Origin: Anseranas semipalmata
Taxonomy: Eukaryota > Chordata > Aves > Anseriformes > Anseranatidae
Direction: 5' to 3'
Assembly: GCA_013399115.1 (NCBI GenBank)
Contig: VXAA01000608.1
Span: 43,200 to 107,199 of the forward strand
Length of the DNA stretch: 64,000 bases
The notes beneath the pieces are model-generated. The model ran no database searches. It saw only the letters and a list, made by a program, of their open reading frames with translations, and had not been told where the DNA came from. Shown here piece by piece: positions 35,484 through 47,200 of this stretch. The translations under genes were made by a program, and so were the position numbers. The first letter of the stretch is position 1; each line of letters opens with the position of its first letter.

Positions 35484-36262
35484 GTATGAAGTTCAACAAG
35501 GCCAAGTGCTGGGTCCTGCACCTGCGGCACAACAACCCCAAGCAGCGCTACAGGCTGGGGGATGAGTGGCTGGAAAGCTGCCTGGCAGAGAAGGACTTGG
35601 GAGTATTGGTTGATAGCTGGCTGAATATGAGCCAACAATGCGCTTAGGTGGCCAAGAAGGCCAAGAGCATCCTGGCTTGTATCAGGAACAGTGTGGCCAG
35701 CAGGACTAGGGAAGTGATTGTCCTCCTGGACTCGGCTCTGGTGAGGCCGCACCTCGAGTCCTGTGTTCAGTTTTGGGCCCCTCACTACAGGAAGGCCATC
35801 GAGGTGCTGGAGTGTGTCCGGAGAAGGGCAACAAAACTGATGAGGGGTCTGGAGAACAAGTCCTACAAGGAGCGGCTGAGAGAGCTGGGGTTGTTTAGCC
35901 TGGAGAAGAGGAGGCTCAGGGGCGACCTTACCGCTCTCTACAGGTACCTTACAGGAGGCTGTGGCGAGGTGGGGATTGGTCTCTTCTCCCACGTGTCTGG
36001 CAATAGGACGAGGAGGAATGGGCTAAAGTTGTGTCAGGGGAGGTTTAGGTTGGATATTAGGAAAAATTTCTTCACTGAAAGGGTTGTGAGGCATTGGAGC
36101 AGGCTGCCCAGGGAAGTGGTTGAGTCACCCTCCCTGGAGGTATTCAAAAGACATTTAGATATAGAGCTTAGTGACATGGTTTAGTGGAGGACTTGTTAGT
36201 GTTAGGTCATAGGTTGGACTAGGTGATCTTGAAGGTCTCTTCCAACCTAAATGATTCTGTGA
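35484..36262 (+). mobile_element. CR1 3' end, young copy with long surviving frame
   Basis: Plus-strand ORF2 C-terminus from [13 protein letters not shown] (35487) through [16 protein letters not shown]. An in-frame TAG at 35645-35647 is followed by an uninterrupted run to 36184 ([97 protein letters not shown]). The 3' UTR ends with CTCTTCCAACCTAAATGATTC and TGTG near 36260. It is close to the copy at 1-598 and shares its TAG. It is 5'-truncated. The gene it derives from is the CR1 RT-bearing ORF2, but the piece has no RT catalytic box. Confidence 0.96.
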
Positions 36263-38860
36263 GTTGAAACTAAACAACAAATAAGATAGAGAAGAACTTA
36301 GTAAATTCCTACTTTCTGCAATACAAACTTTTGTGTTAGTAAATCGGCTATGTATATAATCATAAGTGTTACAGCAACAAAACACAACTTATCTGTGAAA
36401 ACAAAACAAAACAAAATATACAGAATTCAAAAACTTTTTAAAATAATCTTTATAACAGGAAGTGACTTCAGAAATGATTTTTCTTAGTTTCCAAACAGAG
36501 ATTTATGGCAAAAGCAATTATTTTTTTTTCCTCCTCTTTCTCCTCCATTCTACAAGAGTGGAATTATTTATTTGACTGGTCAGTATAAAAGGTACTAAAG
36601 AGAAAATTCATGTTTTAGTATGATGAATTGACAAAAATATCCTAAAGTTCAGGAACTTTTCTGACTTCTAACTTATCCTAGATATCCTCTTGCATAAATC
36701 ATTGAAAAAGCATACTGACAACCAATGAAAAAAATATATATATATAAAAGATGAGAAGAGAGAATAAAAGGGAGATAAAAAGGTCACTGAAATTTAGCTA
36801 GTTATATTGCTCTGAATAGTATTTCTGAGCTCCACTGTTGCTCTGTAAAGCAGCTGGAACAGAAGGACAAAGCTATAAAACCCCATACTGATCTGACTAA
36901 AGCCTGAAAGAGATATAAAAAAGTTTTTGATTGTAATAACAAAGTGGTCTCAGAAAGATTTATTGCAAAATGAACATCACTTTTTGGACTACAACATTTA
37001 TACACAACTGTAAATACCAAGTCAGCGGTGAATAACCTGATGACACTTCACTGATCAGTAAAAAATCAGTAGGAGTCAGGTGTATCGGCAGTTACACAAC
37101 TAGCATCTAATAGGCACATTATGTGTCCTAGAAATCTTTGGTGTTTTTCTTCACAGTGAAACTGGGACATGGAAAGACAGCAACTGACCATTTTAGAATG
37201 AGGTAATGAACCTGCAGCTTCCAAATCTTGGCACAGAATCTGATTTTCCTATGCCAAAGTATGGATAAAAGCTAAGACTATTGTAAGAATTGTAAGGTAA
37301 GACTATTGTAAGACAATTGTAAGAAGTGTCAAAGATCTTCTACATGACTTTCTGAATCAGCTGTACACACTGCTTTACACCTACCTTTGTTATTCTTCTT
37401 TTATTAAAAAACTACAGCAACAAAAACTCCTAAAATTTGAAAAATAAATTCTCCGAGATTCTCTAATATTATATTTTTTTACAAGTTAAGAAAACAATTA
37501 CCCTTTTAAATAATGTATTACTTACCTTATAATAATTTAACTATGGAAATAATGGAAATAAATTACTTAAATGACTCTGAAAGAGAAAAGCTCCCATAGG
37601 AAAGTCAAGAAAATTACTTTTTGACTACAAATTGTTTGTAAAAGTAATACTTCACTGGACATTTTAAACCTCAATTTTTTCTTTATGCTTAATTCTTGTA
37701 AGAAAGTAATTATGCAGCTAATAATACATTTGTTACCCTTGTTAGTAGAGATTAGGACATCATTATAAAACAGCATGTCCCATATCAATAAATCACTTCC
37801 TGCATAGTAAAAGTGCTGCCAAGTAGCAACAATCATCAATAAAAATAGCATAGGTTAATTGGAAATAAATCCATAAACTGAAGAAGATTATAGCAAGGGA
37901 AATATCCCAAGAAAGAGGTGTAAATTTTGCAGAGAGATAGAATTATGTGAATCACAGATAGACAAGATATTCTGTCAACAAAAATTTACAGTTTCTGCAA
38001 AAGACATGAGATCCAATACAAGACTGTCCAAGGAACCTGTGAGGAGCACTAGAAAAAGCAGAGGACATACAAAATTAACAGATATGGTTGTGAGAACTCT
38101 AAATAAAATTAAGAGCATTTGGTGTCAGCTATAAACTATTGTTTCAAAAAGAAGGAAAGGAAATAGCATAAGGAAACGGTGATTTTAGGAGAGTGGATAG
38201 CAATGAAAAAAAAAAAAAAGTGTGTGCTAAGAAATATCTTAGCATTAAATTTACTTTGCCGGTTTTCTGAAGCTTGCACAAAATGATTGTGATTCCAGTG
38301 TAACTAGGTCTTTCATCCTTTGGTGGAGTGGCACAAAGTAATCAGAACATACCAATGAGCATAGGCTGTTCTTTTAAACAGAATAAAATAATAGGATTTT
38401 TTTTTTCCTGAAATAAAAATGAAAACAAAACAAAACAAAGACCTGATCTTTAACAAAGGCAAAAAATGGCCAAAAGACCAATTCAGGATTACTTAACACT
38501 TGAGATTAAGCTTTTCCAGCCCATGTGGCTGCAACAAAATCCAAATTCTCCCCAAATTAAATGTAATTCTAAAGGTTATCAGAGGAAAGTCTGAGAAAAA
38601 GACATTCTTTAGCTGAGGGAAACCAGGACAATTGCACTGCCTTTGTGGCAGCCCTGACCTTTCACCTCAGCTGCAGGTTGATTCTGCACTTACAGACCTA
38701 TGCCACAGAAATGTGAGCACCAGGATACACCAATGTGCACAAAGAACACTGGGTCAAAATATGGTGTATTTATTTGTTCCTGAAATACTGTATACATCAG
38801 CTTTGCTATACAAAGATACCATATTATTCCAGGTCTACACAGTTACTAATATACAATATT

Positions 38861-38902
38861 AGTATATAGTTAATACTCGTTAGTGTATAGTTAATCCTCG
38901 TA
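38861..38902. repeat. 21-bp tandem duplication (two units)
   Basis: Units at 38861-38881 and 38882-38902 agree at 18 of 21 positions by eye. Directly upstream, 38844-38864 is an inverted repeat with 9-bp arms and a 3-base loop. Confidence 0.85.
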
Positions 38903-40752
38903 ATGTAAACAGAGCCTCCAGTTTCAAAGTCCTTGTAAAACTGCAGCTCCGGTCCTTTAATGTTGCTATTGTTCTTTACTGCATGTAGTTGCTTTTTCCC
39001 ACTCTTAGTAGTATTTTTCTCGCTTTTGACTAAGACAATGTTTCTGTGACTGACCATTCAATGTCCAGTGAAAATATTACACTAACATTGCATGGGGTTG
39101 AATTGTTCAGTATCTTTCTTATATTAAATGCATGCATACATACAGTAATTTAGACATTCTTTTTTTTTTTTTTTCCAGCAGTTCTTAAAGAAACCATCTT
39201 TTAGTAGTTTCAGCATCATTAGCTCCTGAGTATATATTTCTGACAAGGTAGAAAGCTAATGCAATTTTGAATGGCTCTTCTACTACAGAAAGGACATCAC
39301 TGTCAGATTTCTATATGTTTGAGTAATGCTGGCCAGTAATAGGAGAGGACTTCATGTTGCCAGATGAAGAGAACTTTTCACATCCTAGATAACACCATAA
39401 CAACCTCTCTGGTTGTTATGTCTCTGTTTCCTTAATCTCTTCAGGTTGGGTATGCTTTGTAACATACATGACTTTGCATCTCTCTCCTGCAACAACTGTG
39501 TTCAAGTTGGTGGTTAGATTGTGAAATTTGTTTTGTGCATCTACTTCATAGTAGAAGCCAGTTATATGAAATATCTGTTCATCTTTACCTTTTCACTGCA
39601 ACAAACTACTGGCTTTGCACAGACTGCTCATTCCTTCTATGCCCTGTTCTCAAAACTAGAATGGAGATCACTTGGTGTCATGAGAAAAGGCTGGTTTTCC
39701 TAAATGCCTATCAGTTGGCTGGATTGATATTGTTCCTTGGTAGAGAACAGACGGGATCACACCATAGCAAGCAGCACAGCCAGCAGCTCTTTTTCAGGGT
39801 GAAAATACCCCTGTTTCTGGGCTGTCATTATTCAAAATATAAATACGGATTGTTGTCTTTCATCAGTGCTGCTCATTCTCCTGAGACGCTGTTGTAGCTT
39901 GAGCTGCTCCCAAGGTTGAGAGATTTTAGATACAGTGTTTTACTTGCAATTCTTTTCTCTCTTTCAAATGCTTGATCTTAGATCTGTATTACAATGCCAC
40001 AATAGCTTAGAAAGACTGTTAGCTATCCCATAAATCAGCTGGTTTCTTTCTCTTTCTTTGATTTGACATTTCACAGGGTCCAGTTGGAGTACCTGAGAAG
40101 TCAAAAGCTTCACTGGAAAATACTTCGTTTCCAAATCTGCATATAGTTCACTTTTTTCCTCATTATGTGTTAATATCTGCTTTTCTTTCTGTTTCATAAG
40201 AACTGAAGATCACAGTTTTTCTGTAGTCTTCTCTTAGTATTCATGTAAATCAGCTGTGGAAATGTGTCTCACATGCAGTCTTCATTTTTAAACCAGATTT
40301 CCTAATGAAATAAGGCTTACTTAGTTATGATATCTGATTATAACTTCTTCTGCCTGATGCTTTTGAAACTTGGCCTACTTAAAGCATATAAAATTCGAGA
40401 GGTACAACCTAAAAATATATCAGTTTTCTATAGCTGTGAAGAAGAGCGGTGGTGGCTTAAGAGTGACAGATATATATTAATACTCTCAGGAGGGTAAAAG
40501 GCTGCAAAGTGAATTGAAGGGGATTGTTTGGCCTGCCAGCTGCTCAGCTCACTTGCTAATTAGCCAATAGTTCCAAATTATGTGCAATACATGCTGTGTC
40601 TTGCCCACCTAGTACTTAGAAAATATAGGTGGAAATTATGTGTACACTGAGGTAAAGCAATAATGAAGGAATAAAGGCTGGATTTTGTTGTTCACTCTAA
40701 GGTGCAGGTCCTGTTCATTTCCACTTTTCTTCTACTTTTTTCATGCTCGGGG

Positions 40753-40824
40753 ATTTTTATTTTTATTTATTTTTATTTTATTATTATTATTATTATTAAT
40801 TATTATTATTATTATTTTTATGTA
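40753..40824. repeat. TTTTA / (TTA)n simple repeat
   Basis: A T-rich imperfect pentanucleotide start passes into about twelve TTA units. Confidence 0.95.
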
Positions 40825-41653
40825 GAAATACAGCTTGCTTTGCCTGATGTCCCTCTTAATTCCTGCCTGCTTTACTCCTAGGAGCTGCCTATCTTCCATA
40901 CCAATACAGGTACATATCTCACTGGAGTGACAGCTGTTACCATTTTTCATATGTTATAATCCACTTGATAATATGAAAGGCTTGATGTTCCTAAAAATAA
41001 GTGGCCAAATTAAGAAGGATTATGATCAAGCCTTGCTGTCAAGAAGCAGCAGGCAGGGCAAGGCAAGGGAACTGAAGTCCAGGTAGCAAGGTGATGTTAG
41101 GACCAAAAAGGACATGCATGCCAACAAAACAGCGCCCAGACCACATCTGGGCTCAGGAATGGCTCCTCAGCTGAAACATGGGGGCTTCGTCCAGGCTCCT
41201 GGCACAGCTGATCCCTACAGTCAGACCCCAGCTAGACATAGGATTGCACCACCAGAGAGCTGGCCCAAAACGGAGGCAGATCAGCACCTTGGTGGATGCT
41301 ATGGACAGCAACCGCACAGCTGGAGATGATGTTTAAGCCAGCATACAGATAGGTTGTTAGTGTCTTCTCCCTATCTTTGTCATCTTGTGGTATCAATTTA
41401 AATTTAGTTAGATGCACAGAATACTGGCTGAGAAGGACACCAGGGCAGAACTTAGGCATTATTAACTGAGCAACAATATCTATTTATATTAGCTTACAAA
41501 TTTGCTAAACAACCCTATATCAAATGGGAAGACTCTTCTTTAAGTAGTTTCTTTGAGGCAAACATTTTTGATATATTGATGGAGCCATTGAAAAATATTA
41601 CTTACTTCTGAATCTTGTGAACTTTTGCATGAGAAAAGTAAACCTTTTCTCAC

Positions 41654-41791
41654 AAAAAAAAAAAAGAAAAAAGAAAAGAAAAGAAAAGAAAAGAAGAGAA
41701 AAGAAGAGAAAAGAAAAGAAAAGAAAAGAAAAGAAAAGAAAAGAAAAGAAAAGAAAAGAAAAGAAAAGAAAAGAAAAGAAAGAAAGAAAAA
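41654..41791. repeat. (AAAAG)n microsatellite, uninterrupted purine tract of about 138 bp
   Basis: The plus strand is A and G only from 41654 to 41791. It starts as poly-A, then AAAAG units with two AAGAG variants near 41694-41706, and ends with AAAG units. Open frames of Lys/Glu/Arg on one strand and Phe/Leu/Ser on the other are artefacts of the repeat. Confidence 0.97.
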
Positions 41792-44204
41792 CAACAATAG
41801 GTGTCTTTCCCATTTCATATAATCACGAAAAATATATACATATATCTTTCACTTTTTTCACTATTTTTCACTTCTTTCACTATTTTCTTTCACTTTTGAC
41901 AGTGGTAGATATGTGCTATAATCTCCTTGAAATGGGGACATGTTGTGACTCTGTTCTCAGTGTTAATTACAGGACACCATAATCCAACTGCATTCGCTGG
42001 TTGACTTGAAACGTTGGTTATGATTAAAATAAAGAAGATAAAATGAAAAGAAGTAGAGCTGACACCAGTGTTAGGACAGTTCAAAGAATTGTGATGAGAC
42101 AATTAGGAAGAGAGAAGACTTTTGATAAAGGCTAAAATTCTATTAAGCTATATGAATTAAACAAGTGTTGAAATCCCAGAGGTGATAGAGATTTTCCTAG
42201 GGCTTTGACTATGTGCAGAAACCTTTACAATATGTCTCTTCTGTTACTTTATTGGAAGATGTCATTTTTCTTAAGACTAACTGTCTTCGCCCAAGGACCT
42301 GGGTACACTTGGTGGGTGATGCAGAAGGATGGGGATATCAGGTGTGTACCTCAGGGAGATTTAACCTTGGGAGAAAACTAATCATGTATAGCAAGTCAAA
42401 AATATCAGTTCTCATTTTGACCCATGTTTTCAAGGGCAATAATTTCCATTGTAAGTGGTGACATGTGACATACCTTATTTCCTGTAAATGTAGGATGCTG
42501 GTGTAGGATGGTGAAAAATGGGTCCTGCAAGGGTGATAATAGCCCTGTTGTTTATTGATAACCTTGAATAAGCAAGATAGCTGAATATCTGAAAATAGAT
42601 TTCTTTTTAACCTCTCTGGCTTATTTTGTTTATTTCCATTTTAAAGTTCTGAGATTGTGGAAAATTTCAAAGTACAAATAAATAATGTTGCCAAGGAAAC
42701 TTCAGCAGCTCTTTGGAATTAAAATATCAATTGTGATATCACAGATGATCACACACAAAGTTGTTTTTTAATCAGTAAAACACTGCCTTAGGCAATATTG
42801 ATTAAGAATGAATCTGTTTCACAAAATTTGTTGCCTGACAAACAAAAGAAAACAAAATAAAACAGCAACTAATCACTATTATTTTAAGACAGAAGTAATA
42901 TTCACATCTGTGCTTTGACTTGAGTATCATCAATTATGATACTATTTGCAGGTGTATGTAGTCTTTCACCTGAGTAATGTTAAAGGAAACTTCACAAACA
43001 GCTCATTCATTTGTACATTGTCAGTTTGCATGCACAAGCATAGACTGAAAATGATCAGAAGGAAAGTTACAGAGCAATATCAGTTATTCAGTACCATTTT
43101 TAAGGTATACAGGGGGTTAATAGTAATCTTGCACTCAAACATTTTCACCATTCCATATAAAAACATTTTTGTAGTTACATATTCTGGGTAATATGCTTTA
43201 AGTATAAATGTATCTGTGAGCAATCACACAGAAATAAAAGGGACTTGCTTTGATAATCTTCCTAATAGACTGTGGTAGACAATTTGAAGTAGTCTGAGAT
43301 TGTCAGAGTGTTTTAAAATCCCTGGTACTCTTTTTCATCGTGAAAAGATTGTGGATCAAAGAAAACTCAGTGCCCCAGACTGAAGATCATGAAAACATAC
43401 ACTTCTCTCTCCCTCTTTTTTTTTTTTTTTTTCCCCTCTTCTACAGATTTAGAAACTATAAAAAGATCTTATTATTGCAGGAAACTCAAAGCCAGTGCAA
43501 CTCCTTGAAGAAGGCAATTTAATGTTACACAAAATTATAGATGAACAAAAAGGGGGGAAAACATTTGGAGTAAATATATACCTTCTGTTCAGGTGGTTGG
43601 AAGGGTTTTTGTGGAAAAATGCAGGACAGTGTGAGAACACTTTGAAAGGGAGAGAGAAGAGAAAAAAGAATAAGACTAAATGCATCCTGAAAAATCCTTT
43701 TGTTATTCACAAAAGCAATTGGTGTGGATGCGTGTGTGTGTTGTGAAAGGACAAAAACATGAAAGGAATGACCTTGATCAGGATTCAATCCAGACCCGTC
43801 TGTCTTCTAATTCAGCTGCTACATCAGCTGATGCATTAAACCTGCTGTTTTTCTGAAAAAATATCATTGTCAACCTGCCCTACCCTCTGCATAAAAAAAA
43901 GCTTTTAATAAAAGCCTAGCATCCTCTTCAATGGCTCCTCATATATTAGTTAAGTATATAACAGAAACATTTGCAACATTAATATATTCATTGTTCAGTC
44001 TTCCTGGATTTAATTATCCATCCTGGAGATTGGGTATTACTCTTTGATTAAAAAGCATTTCCTGAAATGGGGGAGGGAAAAATCCTCTGGGTAACCCTGT
44101 TTCCATACTCATAATTTCTTCTTACGTTAATCAGGTCTTTGCAGTATGTGTTGACTACACTAAATATAAAAGGTACCAAAAGACGCCAGACAGAAGGCAG
44201 CATT

Positions 44205-44227
44205 AAAAAAAAAAAAAAAAAAAAAAA
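44205..44227. repeat. Poly-A tract
   Basis: 23 consecutive A; no attached retroposon recognised. Confidence 0.93.
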
Positions 44228-47200
44228 GTTTAATTAGCATCTATTTTTTGCAAGACCGTGTGGTATTCCTATTTAGATACTACCATCATTTTAAATCTAT
44301 TACATCTCAGTGGAGTTTGTACAAAGCTGTCAGCTAAACTGATTGATCCTTTACTTAAATTTTAAAATTGTTTTGTTAAATATGAGAAGTTATTTGTGAG
44401 CACTATTTTTGTTTGAAATCCAACTCCCATACATTAATTAAGCTTGTAGGCAAGGATAGAGTCCTTATTATACAGTATAAAAAGAACACTTTCCAGCAGC
44501 CAATTATTGTGTTACCTATTCTGAAACAGAACTCTTTAAAGGAAATATATCATTGAAACTATTTTGTGTGCTTGTTAATAGCCATGGTCCTCAAATGAAC
44601 AAAAATGAGTTAATCAAAAGGCATTCTAGAATATTTGAAATTAATGGGAGACTTCTGTATAATAAAATAAGGATGTTTCACCAAATTCATGCTCAAATAA
44701 GTGTCTGTTCTCCAGTATATCAAAGAAATGTACTGAATTTATCACTTAAATGAACTACAAAAGTGTGAACAGCTATCTGAGACTTATCAGCATTAAAGAA
44801 TACTGTCCCTGGAAAATGAGTCTTTGTCTGACTATGTACTCACATATGTGTGCACAAAAAGTTCCTTCATCTCTGCAGGATGCAGCTCCTTAGAGCAGTG
44901 AACTCAGACATGCAACACATTCTATTTCTCTCCAGGCTTGAACTTAGCACTTCCGGTTGATACCAGTCAGTGTGGATGATTACTTAGCTATTTTTGTAAA
45001 ATCATTTGGCCACTGCAAGTAACCTGGAACATCATAACAAAAGATAGAGCATGGAAAATGGAACACAGCTAACCTCCAACAAGTTTGAAAGAAGAGAACA
45101 AAAAAATTCTTGTATTCGTCAGTCCAGAAGATCCAGAATATGGGGAATTTTCTGCTCTGAATTCCAGTTCGATTTCAACCTGGATGGGATGAGACGTGCA
45201 GAGAGTACATTTCCCTCACTGTGCTGCAACAAAATATTTCTACTCCTTACCAAATGTATATCATATAATATAATTCAGAATAAATTTCATCTTACTTATC
45301 CTGGCTGCTGATTATAAATAATACTATAGTAATTATTGTTCTTATACCTGGATTTCATAGTCTCAAAGTCCTGTCTTGCTTTTCATGGAAAGTGTCAAAA
45401 ACTATGTGAAAACACTGTAATTTGAACACCTGGCTGCTGTTCATGGTGACTAGAAAAGATACACGTTCTTTCAAAAGATAGAGATTCCATCATATGAACT
45501 CAAAACAAAATGAATTAATTTTCTTCAGTCTAAAGAACGTAATCCCAGATGCATCTTGAAAGATCTCATTTGGAAAAGGTGTATAGCAACTTATGTTCTC
45601 TCTCCACTGGCCTTCATTCTGAATAACTCTACAAACAGAAATGAAGCTCTAATCTTTTTCATTTTAAAGACCTTGCATGCCATTATGGGATGTATTCACA
45701 CTGGGCACAAAATCAATCCGTATTTGTGAACTGTTTAAATACATTTGTAACCACTGATTAAACAACTTCTCTTGTAAATTTGAATCAATGTTAATGGATA
45801 TGTGGTGACATCAAACAGATATAAATAACAACATCAAGTCAAATTTTCTACTGACTTGTACTCTTTGCAGATGTTCTGCAAAGTCAATATAGGACACTAT
45901 CAAGTCATATTAATTGCTGCTCTTACATCAGGAAGAGTAGTTGTTTATATGTGAACAAAAGAAGGAAATAAAATTTGACCTGTATTGTAAAACAAGTAGG
46001 GTAACTGACGGCATTTTTGTTCTTCCTCAGCATGCATGTAAATCGCTACACAAAATGTTGTGCAAAGAAGAGTCTAACAGGAGTTCAGTCATGACTCCTC
46101 ACTACACTAACATAATTCAGGCAGCTCAGATGAGTCTTTGGTGATAGGCCATTTGCATTTGCATCCTTCTGAAAGACCTTTTTCATCATCAAAGACCTAT
46201 TTCTGCCTTACACAAATAAAAACGGAGGCCTAAATATTCAACTGCATCCATTACTTACCTTAGAAAAAAAAGTTCAAGGCACCTTTCACACCTTCAAATG
46301 TTGAGATTTTGAAACACTTTTGGTATCCTCTCATTCGGTACTAATTGTTAATTCAACATTGCCACTATAGCCAGAGTTGTAATATAATATTGCAAATATT
46401 TTCTTATAGCTTTCTTGAGTAGCACAGATGCTTCATTGACTGCCTGGAGTCAATACTTTTCTTTGAGTTTATATGGAATGATAGTATTAGAGTTTTCTGT
46501 GTTTTTATAAAATGATATATTTTGTATGGGAAAATAAAATGTTATTTCAAGCCTAGAAACTGTTTTTCTTCCTATCATATTGTGAGGAGTGGGCAGAACC
46601 TGATGATCATGTATCAAAACCTCACATAACAGGCTAAAGCTTTAGGACAACTAAGGCCTAGCTGCTGCTTCTTGATAACTGGAACGATGATATTGTGCTC
46701 AGACACTGAAACCCTAAACCAGGTTGCAATAAAACACAGTTCTTTTCATTCTTTGAGCAGTGTTATTCTCTTTAGACAACTGTAATTCCCCTTTTATGTC
46801 AGACCAGCCAGGATTGTCTAAAGCATTGAGTACTAAACACTACAAACTAGACAAAAATGATTTTTTTAAAATGAATGTTATCAAATCTAACATCTTATTC
46901 TGCTCATGAGATATTTGTAGTTCTCCCTCTCAGTATATCAATTGTTCAGGGTTTTTGTTTGTTCGTTTATTTTATTTTTATTTATTTATTTTTGTCTCTG
47001 AACTGTTTACAAATTCTTTTCTTCATATGTTCTAATATTAATGTTAGAATTAGGTATTATTACCTGTAACTTGTACTCATGTCGTTTATTATTCAACCAG
47101 TGCTGTTTGCGCACATTGATAATGACTGGTCAGATCAGTCATGGAATTGTTCATCTATTCCCCAATGGAACATATTCCTATTTTTAGAAGCACATCTCTA

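Noticed and set aside
35450..35992. 180-codon minus-strand frame, and the similar 128-codon plus-strand frame at 124-510
   Set aside because: Both are antisense shadows of CR1 ORF2; they resemble each other only because the CR1 copies do.
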